Assembly (NCBI RefSeq): GCF_016722895.1
Contig: NZ_JAEQNA010000009.1
Location: 62,001 to 126,000 of the forward strand
Source of the DNA: Ramlibacter aurantiacus
GTDB taxonomy: Bacteria > Pseudomonadota > Gammaproteobacteria > Burkholderiales > Burkholderiaceae_C
Direction of reading: 5' to 3'
Length of the DNA stretch: 64,000 nucleotides
In this document: positions 1 through 7,173 of the stretch, in pieces
Layout of the letters: each line of letters starts with the position of its first letter
How positions within the stretch are numbered: position 1 is the first letter of the stretch
Notes under the pieces: model-generated
Databases searched by the model: none
What the model was told of the DNA's origin: nothing
Seen by the model: the letters and a program-made list of their open reading frames with translations, nothing else
Translations under genes and position numbers: made by a program

Positions 1-619
1 GGTTGTGCGGGCCCTTGCCGTTCAGGTAGGCCACGTGCCCCAGGGCCTGGTACAGCTCCAGCGTGAGACCCTCGCGCAGTTCCGGGTGATCGGCCCACGC
101 CAGCACGTGGTAGGTGTCCTCGAACAGCACGTCGTGCGGGTGTTCGGCCATCACCAGGTGCGCCGGCGTGACGAGGAAGTCGGCGCGCTGCTGCTCCAGG
201 TCCTCGGCCATGTCGGCGGCGCTCGGGCGCACGTCGAAGGTGATGCCGGGGGCCTGCTCGGCGACCCGGCGCAGCACCTCGTCCAGCAGGACCGTGCAGA
301 CATAGTCGGAGGCGATCACGATGAACTGCCGCTGCGCGGTCGACGGCTCGAACTCGGGCCGCACCCCCAGGGTCGAATCGACCTTGAGGATGATCTCGCG
401 CACCGGCTTGATCAGGCTCTCGGCGCGCGGGGTCAGCCGCATGGCGCGGCCGACGGGCACCAGCAGCGGGTCGGCGAAATAGTCCCGCAGGCGCGCGAGC
501 ACCCCGCTCATGGTGGGCTGGGTCATGTGCAGGCGCTCGGCCGCGCGGGTGACGTTGCGCTCGGCCAGCAGGGCGTCCAGCGCGATCAGCAGGTTGAGGT
601 CGATCCGCTGGTAGCGCAT
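1..619 (-). CDS. LysR-family transcriptional regulator (C-terminus cut by window edge)
   Basis: DNA-binding transcriptional regulator. The 206 visible residues begin MRYQRIDLNLLIALDALLAE, with a typical LysR winged helix-turn-helix (NVTRAAERLHMTQPTMSG) at about residues 22-45, then the start of the effector-binding domain. The N-terminal 'DLNLLIALDALL' pattern resembles the NodD/NahR-like branch. The start is the ATG at 619, with a GGAGA-type ribosome binding site just upstream. The rest of the effector domain lies beyond position 1. It is divergent from the SMP-30 gene at 728, the usual arrangement for a LysR regulator controlling a neighbouring catabolic operon (inference). The effector cannot be deduced. 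Confidence 0.9.
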   Translation of the reverse strand, partial: MRYQRIDLNLLIALDALLAERNVTRAAERLHMTQPTMSGVLARLRDYFADPLLVPVGRAMRLTPRAESLIKPVREIILKVDSTLGVRPEFEPSTAQRQFIVIASDYVCTVLLDEVLRRVAEQAPGITFDVRPSAADMAEDLEQQRADFLVTPAHLVMAEHPHDVLFEDTYHVLAWADHPELREGLTLELYQALGHVAYLNGKGPHN

Positions 620-661
620 CAGGAGGTCTCCGGTCGGGTCGGCCGCGATGGTATCGCCCGG

Positions 662-726
662 CCCGATGCCTGCCATCGGGAGATTCGCTTTGTGCCGGCC
701 GACGGGCCGGCCTATCCTGCCGGCCC
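662..726. promoter_or_regulatory. Divergent regulatory region with two inverted repeats
   Basis: The 108-bp gap between the divergent LysR and SMP-30 genes holds two perfect inverted repeats. CCCGATG-N5-CATCGGG lies at 662-680. GGGCCGGC-N7-GCCGGCCC lies at 704-726 and touches the SMP-30 start codon. The first resembles a LysR-type operator in position and symmetry. The second could be an operator or a hairpin that hides the start. Seen directly in the sequence; function is inferred. Confidence 0.4.
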
Positions 727-727
727 C

Positions 728-1759
728 ATGACCCGCAACAACCCTTTGCGCGGCTGGCAGGTCGATCGCGCCGCCGTCCGCCACGTCGGCCGTGACCTGC
801 AGCGGCCCGAATGCGTGATAGCCGAACGCGACGGCACGGTGTGGGCGGCGGATGCGCGCGGCGGCGTGATGCGCATCGCCCCCGACGGCAGCCAGCAACT
901 GGTGGTGCCCGGGCCGCGCGCGGCCGCGGCCGGCGAAGTCGATTTCCAGCAACGCTACGTGGCCTCCCGAGGGTCGCTGCCCAATGGCATGGCGCTGTTG
1001 CAGGGCGGCGATTTCATCATCGCCAACTGGGGCACCGACTCGGTGGAGGTGATGGACCGCCAAGGCCGGGTGCGGCGCCTGTTCGACCACATCGACGGTC
1101 AGCCGCTGGGCAAGGCCAATTTCGTGCTGCGCGACAGCCGCAACCGCATCTGGCTCACGGTGACCACGCGCATGCAGCCGTGGACCGATTCCATCAACGC
1201 CCGCGCCCGCGATGGCTACATCGCCCTCATCGACGCGCGCGGCGTGCGCATCGTCGCCGACGGGTTCGAGGGCACCAACGAGGTTCGGCTGGACGCCCGC
1301 GAGGAGTGGCTGTACGTGGTGGAGAGCAACGGCCGCCGCATCTCGCGGCTGCGCGTGGGCGACGACGGCAGCCTTGCCGGTCGCGAGGTGTACGGCCCCA
1401 GCGATCTCGGTGCCTTCCCCGACGGCTTCGCCTTCGATGGCTTCGGCAACCTCTGGATCACGCTGGTCATGACCGACAAGCTGGTCGCCATCACGCCCGA
1501 AGGCGACCTGCTCACCCTGCTGGACGACAGCGATCCCGTGGCCGCGGCGCGCCTGGATGCGCACTACCGCGACCGCACGCTCACGCCCGAGATCATGGCC
1601 GCCACCGCCGGCACGCTGGCGCCGTGGATGGCCAGCGTCACCTTTGGAGGCCGCGACCTGCGGACCGTCTATCTCGGCAGCCTGCGCGGCACCTCGCTGC
1701 CGAGTTTCCGTTCACCGGTGGCCGGCCAGCCGCTGGCCCATTGGCACGACCAACCCTGA
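728..1759 (+). CDS. SMP-30/gluconolactonase-like (LRE) family protein
   Basis: Predicted six-bladed beta-propeller hydrolase of 343 residues, of the SMP-30/gluconolactonase/LRE family, which hydrolyses sugar lactones or related esters using a divalent metal. Family hallmarks are visible: 'RPECVIAERDGTVWAAD' near the N-terminus, 'GSLPNGMALLQGG' mid-protein, an 'EGTNEVRLD' strand and 'FPDGFAFDGFGNLWIT' with the GN-W motif late. The frame is open further upstream but that part lies antisense to the LysR gene. The ATG at 728 is chosen because the protein then begins at the first propeller strand. It is first in a run with the cyclase and ABC genes, 8 bp before the next start. Substrate unknown. 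Confidence 0.85.
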   Translation: MTRNNPLRGWQVDRAAVRHVGRDLQRPECVIAERDGTVWAADARGGVMRIAPDGSQQLVVPGPRAAAAGEVDFQQRYVASRGSLPNGMALLQGGDFIIANWGTDSVEVMDRQGRVRRLFDHIDGQPLGKANFVLRDSRNRIWLTVTTRMQPWTDSINARARDGYIALIDARGVRIVADGFEGTNEVRLDAREEWLYVVESNGRRISRLRVGDDGSLAGREVYGPSDLGAFPDGFAFDGFGNLWITLVMTDKLVAITPEGDLLTLLDDSDPVAAARLDAHYRDRTLTPEIMAATAGTLAPWMASVTFGGRDLRTVYLGSLRGTSLPSFRSPVAGQPLAHWHDQP

Positions 1760-1767
1760 GACCGAAC

Positions 1768-2553
1768 ATGCCCCGCTTCGTCGACCTGTCCATCTACCTC
1801 GAGAACGACGTGCCGTCCGATCCGCCGGGCCTCAATCCGAAGATCGAGTACGAGACCCATCGCGACACCCTGCCGATCTTCCAGAAGCTGCTGCCTGGCT
1901 CGAAGCCCGAAGACTTCCCCGACCAGGAGGCCGCGGCGGCGGAGTGGGTGCGGCTCACCACGCACAGCGGCACCCACCTGGACGCGCCCTACCACTTCCA
2001 CTCCACCATGGACGGCAAGCTCGGCGAGGCCAGGCCGTCGATGACCATCGACCAGGTGCCGCTGGACTGGTGCTTTCGCCCGGGCGTGAAGCTGGACTTC
2101 CGGCATTTCGAGGACGGCTACGTGTGCACCGCGGCCGACGTCGAAGCCGAACTCGCGCGCATCGGCCACGAGCTGCAGCCGCTGGACATCGTGCTGGTGA
2201 ACACGCGGGCCGGCTCGCGCTACGGCCATCCCGACTACGTCGACACCGGCTGCGGCATGGGCTACGAGGCCACCATGTACCTGCTGGAACGCGGCGTGCG
2301 CCTGACCGGCATCGACGCCTGGAGCTGGGACGCCCCGTTCTCCTACACGGCGAAGAAGTTTGCCGAAACGGGCGACAAGCGGCTGCTGTGGGAGGGGCAC
2401 AAGGCCGGCAAGGACATCGGCTACTGCCACCTGGAGAAGCTGCACAACCTGGAGGCGCTGCCGGGTGACGGATTCACCGTCTGCTGCTTTCCGCACAAGA
2501 TCCGCGGCGCCTCGGCGGGATGGACGCGGGCGGTCGCGATCTTCGAGTCGTGA
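1768..2553 (+). CDS. Cyclase family protein (kynurenine formamidase-like metal hydrolase)
   Basis: A 261-residue member of the cyclase/kynurenine-formamidase superfamily: metal-dependent hydrolases acting on amides, lactones or esters. The signature HSGTHLDAPYH is at residues 66-76, giving the expected ligands H66, H70, D72 and H76. A second family block, 'DTGCGMGYEATMYLLERGVRLTGID', lies after mid-protein. The gene follows the SMP-30 gene by 8 bp, and its stop overlaps the ABC ATPase start (TGATG). Together with the SMP-30 protein it suggests sequential opening of a lactone or cyclic amide imported by the adjacent ABC system (inference). Confidence 0.85.
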   Translation: MPRFVDLSIYLENDVPSDPPGLNPKIEYETHRDTLPIFQKLLPGSKPEDFPDQEAAAAEWVRLTTHSGTHLDAPYHFHSTMDGKLGEARPSMTIDQVPLDWCFRPGVKLDFRHFEDGYVCTAADVEAELARIGHELQPLDIVLVNTRAGSRYGHPDYVDTGCGMGYEATMYLLERGVRLTGIDAWSWDAPFSYTAKKFAETGDKRLLWEGHKAGKDIGYCHLEKLHNLEALPGDGFTVCCFPHKIRGASAGWTRAVAIFES

Positions 2554-3395
2554 TGCGCATGCACACGAGCGAGCCTGCCGAGTCGCTGGCTGCGCGGCCG
2601 GCGGCTGCCTTCGGCGGAGCCCCGGCCGCCGATCCCATCCTGCGCTTCGACGACGTGTCCATCCGCCTGGGCGGGCGCGAGATCCTCTCGCCCACCCGCG
2701 TCGACATCCGGCGCGGCGAGTTCGTCTGCATCATCGGTCCCTCCGGCTGTGGCAAGACCACGCTGCTGCGTGCCGCCGCCGGCTTCGTGACACCCAGCGG
2801 CGGACAAGTGAGGCGCGGCAGCCAGGTCGTGCACGGCCCTTCGCGCGAGGCTGCCTTCGTGTTCCAGGACTACGGCCGCGCGCTGCTGCCCTGGCGCACC
2901 GTGGGGGGCAACGTGAGCCTGGCGCTGGAAGCTGCGGGGGTGCCCCCGGCGCAGCGGCCGGCGCGCATCGAGAAGGTGCTGGCCACGGTGGGCCTGTCCG
3001 CACACGCGCAGAAGTTTCCGGCGCAGCTCTCCGGCGGCATGCAGCAGCGCGTGCAGATCGCACGCTGCCTGGCGCAGGAGCCCACGCTGATGATGATGGA
3101 CGAGCCCTTCGGTGCGCTGGACGCGATGACGCGCGAGTCGCTGCAGGACGAGGTGTCGCGGCTGGTGCGTGACAGCGGCCTCACCGTGCTGTTCGTCACC
3201 CACGACCTGGAAGAAGCCATCTACCTCGGCGACCGGGTCATCGCGCTGCGGGCCAACCCCACGCCCGGGAAGCCCAGCGTGGCGGCCATCGTCGAGGTGG
3301 ACATTCCCAGGCCGCGCAACCAGCTCGAAACCAAGGAGCATCCCGAGTACCTGCGGCTGCGGCGCGACCTCTACCACTACCTGGGCCACGCCTGA
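2553..3395 (+). CDS. ABC transporter ATP-binding protein (SsuB/TauB/NrtD type)
   Basis: Cytoplasmic ATPase subunit of a nitrate/sulfonate/taurine-type importer, 280 residues. Walker A GPSGCGKTT at about 62-70, the Q-loop in 'VFQDYGRALLPWRT', signature LSGGMQQR at about 159-166, Walker B plus D-loop DEPFGALD at about 183-190, and the H-loop in 'VTHDLEEA'. The LLPWRT sequence after the Q-loop is typical of this subfamily. The start at 2553 overlaps the upstream stop by one base; an earlier in-frame ATG at 2520 would overlap by 34 bases and adds only unconserved residues. It is followed by two permease genes with overlapping start/stop codons, so the three are translationally coupled. Confidence 0.93.
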   Translation: MRMHTSEPAESLAARPAAAFGGAPAADPILRFDDVSIRLGGREILSPTRVDIRRGEFVCIIGPSGCGKTTLLRAAAGFVTPSGGQVRRGSQVVHGPSREAAFVFQDYGRALLPWRTVGGNVSLALEAAGVPPAQRPARIEKVLATVGLSAHAQKFPAQLSGGMQQRVQIARCLAQEPTLMMMDEPFGALDAMTRESLQDEVSRLVRDSGLTVLFVTHDLEEAIYLGDRVIALRANPTPGKPSVAAIVEVDIPRPRNQLETKEHPEYLRLRRDLYHYLGHA

Positions 3396-4159
3396 TGGCA
3401 CGGCACGCCATGAACATCCTGCGCGGCGCCGCCGCTCCGCTGCTGCTGCTGGCGGCCCTGGAGCTGTACGCGCGCGGCCCGGGCCGCACCAGCGACACCC
3501 TGGCGCCGCCCACCCGCGCGGTGCTGGCGTTCGGGCGGGCGGTCGCGGATGGCAGCCTGGTGCAGGCCACGCTGTTCACGCTGGGCAGCGCGGCGGCCGG
3601 GCTAGCCGTCGCGGTGGTGCTGGGCGTGCTGCTGGGTACCTGGCTCGGGCTGTCGCGCCGGGCCGGCCGGTGGAGCTTCCTCACCGTCGAGGTGCTGCGG
3701 CCGATTCCCTCGGTGGCGCTGATCCCGCTGTCCATGCTGGTCTTCGGGTTCGGCGTGCGCATGGAGGCCGCGGTGGTGGCCTTCGCGGCCTTCTGGCCGA
3801 TGCTGGTGCTGGCGCAGGCGGCGGCGCGGCAGGTCGATCCGCGGCTGCTGGAAGTGTCCCAGGCGCTGGGCCTCTCGGCCGCGGCGCGGTTCACCAAGAT
3901 CGTGCTCCCGGCCATGGTGCCGCGCCTGTTCGTCGCGCTGCGCCTGGGCGTGGCCATCGCGCTGGTGGTGGCGGTGACGGTGGAGATCGCGGCCAACCCG
4001 CACGGCATGGGCTACGCCATCATGAACGCGCAGCAAAGCCTCGATCCGCCGCTGATGCTGGCCTGGCTGTTCTGGATCGCCGTCGTGGGCTACGCCGTCA
4101 ATGCGCTGGCCCTGTGGCTGCAGCGACGGGTGGACCGCGCCATGGGGGTGGTGGCATGA
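3395..4159 (+). CDS. ABC transporter permease (SsuC/TauC type)
   Basis: Inner-membrane permease of 254 residues with about six hydrophobic segments. The EAA-like loop is 'VDPRLLEVSQALGLSAAARFTKIVLPAMVPRLF', which contacts the ATPase. Conserved family text includes 'LRPIPSVALIPLSMLVFGFG'. The start overlaps the ATPase stop (TGATG) and its stop overlaps the next permease (ATGA). This importer therefore has two different permeases, presumably forming a heterodimer. Substrate not predictable from the sequence; the neighbouring hydrolases suggest an organic acid, ester or lactone. Confidence 0.9.
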   Translation: MARHAMNILRGAAAPLLLLAALELYARGPGRTSDTLAPPTRAVLAFGRAVADGSLVQATLFTLGSAAAGLAVAVVLGVLLGTWLGLSRRAGRWSFLTVEVLRPIPSVALIPLSMLVFGFGVRMEAAVVAFAAFWPMLVLAQAAARQVDPRLLEVSQALGLSAAARFTKIVLPAMVPRLFVALRLGVAIALVVAVTVEIAANPHGMGYAIMNAQQSLDPPLMLAWLFWIAVVGYAVNALALWLQRRVDRAMGVVA

Positions 4160-5037
4160 AGCACGGCTTGCCCACCGGCCGCCGCGCGGCGGTACGGCCT
4201 TCAAGCGGCAACCGCGGAACCGGCTTGGCCGGGCCGCTGGTTGCGCCCCCTGGGGAGCGGCGCCCAACCGGGCGCTTCGGGGGGGGCCGGTTTCTGGAGT
4301 GGCTCCCTTCGCTGTTCGTGCTGCTGGCCGTGATGGGCCTGTGGTGGCTGGCCAGCCACCAGCAGTGGGTCAGCAAGGTGTTCCTGCCCACGCCCGAAGC
4401 CACCCTGGCCAGCCTGCGGGAGGGCCTGGCCGATGGCGCCTTGGGCGAGCAGACCTGGCAAACCGTGCGCCGCATGGTCGAAGGCTGGCTGCTGGCCTGC
4501 GTGGCCGGTGTGCTGCTGGGAGCGCTGATCGGCATTTCGGCCGCGGCACGCGCCTGGCTGCAGCCCATGCTGGAATTCGTGCGGCCGCTGCCGGCATCGG
4601 CCATCCTGCCGCTGGCCGTCGCGATCTTCGGCCTGGGTCCGAACATGGTGCTGTTCGTCATCGCCTTCGGCTCGATGTGGCCGGTGCTGCTGGCCACGCT
4701 GCACGGCTTCGCATCGGTCGATCCGCGGCTGCGCGAGGTGGCGGCTGCCCTGCAGCTGGGCGAGGGGGAATTCGTGCGCAAGGTGGGCCTGCCCAACGCC
4801 ATGCCGGACATCCTGGCGGGGATGCGGCTGTCGCTCACGGTGTCGCTGATCGTCGCGGTGGTCGGCGAGATGATCGCGTCGCAGCCCGGCCTGGGCCAGA
4901 CCATCCTGCTGGCGGCGCGGTCCTTCAGGGCGGCCGACCTGTTCGCCGGCATCGTGATCCTGGGGCTGGTCGGTTTCGTGGCGAATGCGCTGCTGGCGGG
5001 GGCCGAGCGGCGGCTGCTGCGGTGGCAGCGGCCGTGA
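4156..5037 (+). CDS. ABC transporter permease with repeat-derived N-terminal extension
   Basis: Second permease of the importer, 293 residues. From about residue 50 it is a normal SsuC/TauC-type protein: membrane segment 'LPSLFVLLAVMGLWWLA', 'VRPLPASAILPLAVAIFGLG', and EAA loop 'VDPRLREVAAALQLGEGEFVRKVGLPNAMPD'. Residues about 8-46 are Arg/Gly/Pro-rich and unlike any permease. They are translated from a copy of a dispersed intergenic repeat whose other copy is at 49663-49790. No ATG, and no plausible GTG, lies between the repeat and the first membrane segment, so translation from the ATGA overlap at 4156 must run through it. It is cotranscribed with the two upstream ABC genes. Confidence 0.88.
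   Translation: MKHGLPTGRRAAVRPSSGNRGTGLAGPLVAPPGERRPTGRFGGGRFLEWLPSLFVLLAVMGLWWLASHQQWVSKVFLPTPEATLASLREGLADGALGEQTWQTVRRMVEGWLLACVAGVLLGALIGISAAARAWLQPMLEFVRPLPASAILPLAVAIFGLGPNMVLFVIAFGSMWPVLLATLHGFASVDPRLREVAAALQLGEGEFVRKVGLPNAMPDILAGMRLSLTVSLIVAVVGEMIASQPGLGQTILLAARSFRAADLFAGIVILGLVGFVANALLAGAERRLLRWQRP
4176..4292 (-). repeat. Dispersed repeat, copy within permease coding sequence
   Basis: The reverse complement of this stretch matches the intergenic element at 49663-49790. The best core, 4204-4252 here against 49698-49746 there, is 47 of 49 bases identical. Flanking similarity is looser and includes the C-run plus CGAA start and the GCGCGGCGG end. The element is rich in small inverted repeats (for example CCGGC-AAA-GCCGG in the other copy). 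It looks like a REP/IMU-type non-autonomous element. Here it lies entirely inside the 5' end of an ABC permease gene and keeps the frame open. Confidence 0.8.
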
Positions 5038-5041
5038 GAGG

Positions 5042-6022
5042 CTAGCTGGCGCGGACCAGCCGGAAATCGATCGCGCCGAACACCGACTGGCCGTTTGCGT
5101 CCGTCGCCTCCATCCGCAGGCGTTCGCCGAAGGCCATCCACCCGGTGCGGGCCTGGCCCCATTCAATGGTTTCCAGCGCGCGCCGCTCGGCCAGGCAGGC
5201 CGAGCCGACCTGCCGGTGCGCCTTGTTCGACACCGTGCCCGAGCCGAGCACCAGGCCCGCGCCCAGGCGGCGGTTGTAGGCCATGTAGGCGAGCAACTCG
5301 CCGAAGCCGAAATCCATCTCGCCGCCATTGGGATGGCCGAACCACTCGCCGTTGCGGCTGACCCGCAGGTCGAGGTGGACGCGCCCGCCGCGCCAGGCCG
5401 GGCCGAGCTCGTCGGGCGTGACGGCCACCGGCGCGAACACGGTCGCCGGCTTGGCCCGCATCATCCCGAAGCCCAGGCTCACTTCCTTGAAGACGTAAGC
5501 CCGCATGCTCACGTCGTTGAGCAGCGTCACCAGCCGCACGCGCGACAAGGCTTCGGCGGCGCTTGCTCCCATGGGCACGTCGTCGGTGATCACCGCGAAC
5601 TCGCCTTCGAAATCGGTCTGGTCGGCCTCGGTCGGCAACTCGTAATCGGCGGACGGTCCGCGGAAGTCGTCGCCCTGGCGTGGCACCAGGATGGGCACGC
5701 CGGGCTCGCTGGCGATGCTGAGTTTGTAGGCCTCCTTCATGATGTCGCCGTGGTTCAGGAAGGCCGAGGCGTCGACGAACTGGTGGCTGCGCGGCAGCGG
5801 CGCCATGGCCTGCGACGGATCGAATGCGAACGCGCCGGCCGCGGTGCCGGCGCGAAGCCGCCCATCGAGGGCCCGCAGGCCGCTTTCGCAGGCGGCCCAG
5901 TGGTCGATGGCGTGGCGCATGGTCGGTGCCACCGCATCGGCCGCCACCGCCTGGCGCAGATCGCGTGAGACGACGACGAGGCGACCTTCGCGGTCGCCGT
6001 TCTTCAGGCTGGCAAGCTTCAT
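5042..6022 (-). CDS. Fumarylacetoacetate hydrolase (FAH) family protein
   Basis: Metal-dependent hydrolase, decarboxylase or isomerase of the FAH superfamily, 326 residues. The catalytic fold is marked by 'NHGDIMKEA', the acidic motif 'DFEGEFAVITDDV' and 'GRVHLDLRVSRNGEW', then 'GLVLGSGTVSNKA' near the end. It matches the FAH enzymes often annotated as fumarylacetoacetase or 2-keto-4-pentenoate hydratase, but the real substrate is unknown. It lies convergent to the ABC permease, with only 4 bp between the two stops, and is divergent from the binding-protein gene at 6183. It thus sits inside the transport cluster on the opposite strand. Confidence 0.85.
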   Translation of the reverse strand: MKLASLKNGDREGRLVVVSRDLRQAVAADAVAPTMRHAIDHWAACESGLRALDGRLRAGTAAGAFAFDPSQAMAPLPRSHQFVDASAFLNHGDIMKEAYKLSIASEPGVPILVPRQGDDFRGPSADYELPTEADQTDFEGEFAVITDDVPMGASAAEALSRVRLVTLLNDVSMRAYVFKEVSLGFGMMRAKPATVFAPVAVTPDELGPAWRGGRVHLDLRVSRNGEWFGHPNGGEMDFGFGELLAYMAYNRRLGAGLVLGSGTVSNKAHRQVGSACLAERRALETIEWGQARTGWMAFGERLRMEATDANGQSVFGAIDFRLVRAS

Positions 6023-6153
6023 GGAGAGCGGTGTGGCGAGCTGGGGCGCGCGAGGCTAGCCCAGGCCCGCGCGCGCGATGAAATCGAATCTGGGCATGGC
6101 TGGCATCGGCACACTCGATGCGACGAGCGCGCCTCCGGTGGGCATCATGTCGC

Positions 6154-6167
6154 GCTTCGAACGAAGC
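6154..6167. promoter_or_regulatory. Inverted repeat before the binding-protein gene
   Basis: GCTTCG-AA-CGAAGC lies just upstream of the AGGAGA ribosome binding site of the gene at 6183, in the 160-bp gap between the divergent FAH and binding-protein genes. It could be an operator or a hairpin in the leader. Only the symmetry is seen. Confidence 0.3.
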
Positions 6168-6182
6168 CTTCAGGAGACACGC

Positions 6183-7136
6183 ATGACCCTATCCCGCTAC
6201 ACCCGCCGCGCGACGCTCGGCGCGCTCGCCGCCGGTGCCGCCGCCATCGCGCTGCCTGCCCGCGCCCAGGGCACCACCCGCATCGTCTTCGGCTACACCG
6301 CGGTCACGGCGTTCGCGTCGCTGTTCACGGCCCGCGAAGAGGGCTATTTCAGCAAGCGTGGCCTCGACGTGGTGCTGCAGCTGATCCCGCTGAACCCATC
6401 GCTGCCGCCTGCCATCCAGTCCGATTCCATCCAGATGGGCGGCACCACGCCCTCGGTGTACCTGCAGGCGGTGGACGGCGGACTGGACCACGTGGCCGTC
6501 GCGTCCTTCGAGGAGACCTCGAAGTCGATCACCTCCTTCGGCCTGGTGGCGCGCGCCGGCTCGGGCATCCGCACCCCGCAGGACTGCGTCGGCAAGAAGG
6601 TCGGCGTGCCTGGCCTGGGCGCCTTCCTGCACGTGGGCTTCCGTGCCTACCTCAAGAGCATCGGGGTGGACCACACCAGGATCAATTTCGTCGAGGCGCC
6701 CTTCCCGCAGCACAACGACCTGCTGCGCGGCGGCTCGCTGGACGCCGTGGTGTCGGGCGATCCGTTCATGTCGCGCATCACCTCCAGCGGCAATGGCCAC
6801 GTGGTCTCGTACTACTCCACCTTCCTGCCCGAAGGCCTGCCCACCATCCTGGCGACCGCCCGCCGCGACTGGGTGCAGAAGAACGCGGCGGCCGCGCGCG
6901 GTTTCCGCGAGGCGCTCTACGAAGGAGCGGTCTTCGTGAACAGGAAGGGCAACGGCGCCAAGGTGCGCGAGCACATCGGCAAGTACATCAAGCTGCCGCC
7001 CGAGGTGCTGGCCGCCGCGCAGATCGGCCCGGCCGCGACCGGCCTGAAGGAGTCGCAACTGGCCTGGTGGGCCGACCAGATGCGCGAGCAGGGGATGCTC
7101 AAGGGCGCGATGAAGCTGGGCAACCTGATCGTGTGA
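6183..7136 (+). CDS. ABC transporter substrate-binding protein (NMT1/SsuA-like)
   Basis: Periplasmic binding protein of 317 residues in the NMT1/THI5/SsuA fold family, probably serving the ABC importer at 2553-5037. The N-terminus 'RYTRRATLGALAAGAAAIALPARAQ' is an export signal with a twin-arginine flavour (TRRATLG). The mature part starts near 'GTTRIVFGYTAV', and 'EGYFSKRGLDVVLQ' and 'SDSIQMGGTTPSVYLQA' are family-typical. The start is the ATG at 6183 after AGGAGA; an upstream in-frame ATG at 6078 lacks a good ribosome site and would bury the signal peptide. Unusually, it is separated from its ABC genes by a gene on the other strand. The family name implies thiamine precursors, but nothing here supports that. 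Confidence 0.88.
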   Translation: MTLSRYTRRATLGALAAGAAAIALPARAQGTTRIVFGYTAVTAFASLFTAREEGYFSKRGLDVVLQLIPLNPSLPPAIQSDSIQMGGTTPSVYLQAVDGGLDHVAVASFEETSKSITSFGLVARAGSGIRTPQDCVGKKVGVPGLGAFLHVGFRAYLKSIGVDHTRINFVEAPFPQHNDLLRGGSLDAVVSGDPFMSRITSSGNGHVVSYYSTFLPEGLPTILATARRDWVQKNAAAARGFREALYEGAVFVNRKGNGAKVREHIGKYIKLPPEVLAAAQIGPAATGLKESQLAWWADQMREQGMLKGAMKLGNLIV

Positions 7137-7154
7137 CGGCCGGCCGCCCGGCCG
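7137..7154. terminator. Hairpin between convergent genes
   Basis: CGGCCGG-N4-CCGGCCG directly follows the binding-protein stop, in the 37-bp gap before the convergent mscS-type stop. It lacks a clear T-run, so its role as a bidirectional terminator is only inferred from position. Confidence 0.35.
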
Positions 7155-7173
7155 GTCCGTTCCCCCCGGACGC

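Noticed and set aside
6183..7136. Thiamine-precursor transport suggested by the NMT1/THI5 family name
   Set aside because: No thi genes or TPP riboswitch nearby; the family covers many sulfonate, aromatic and amide binders.
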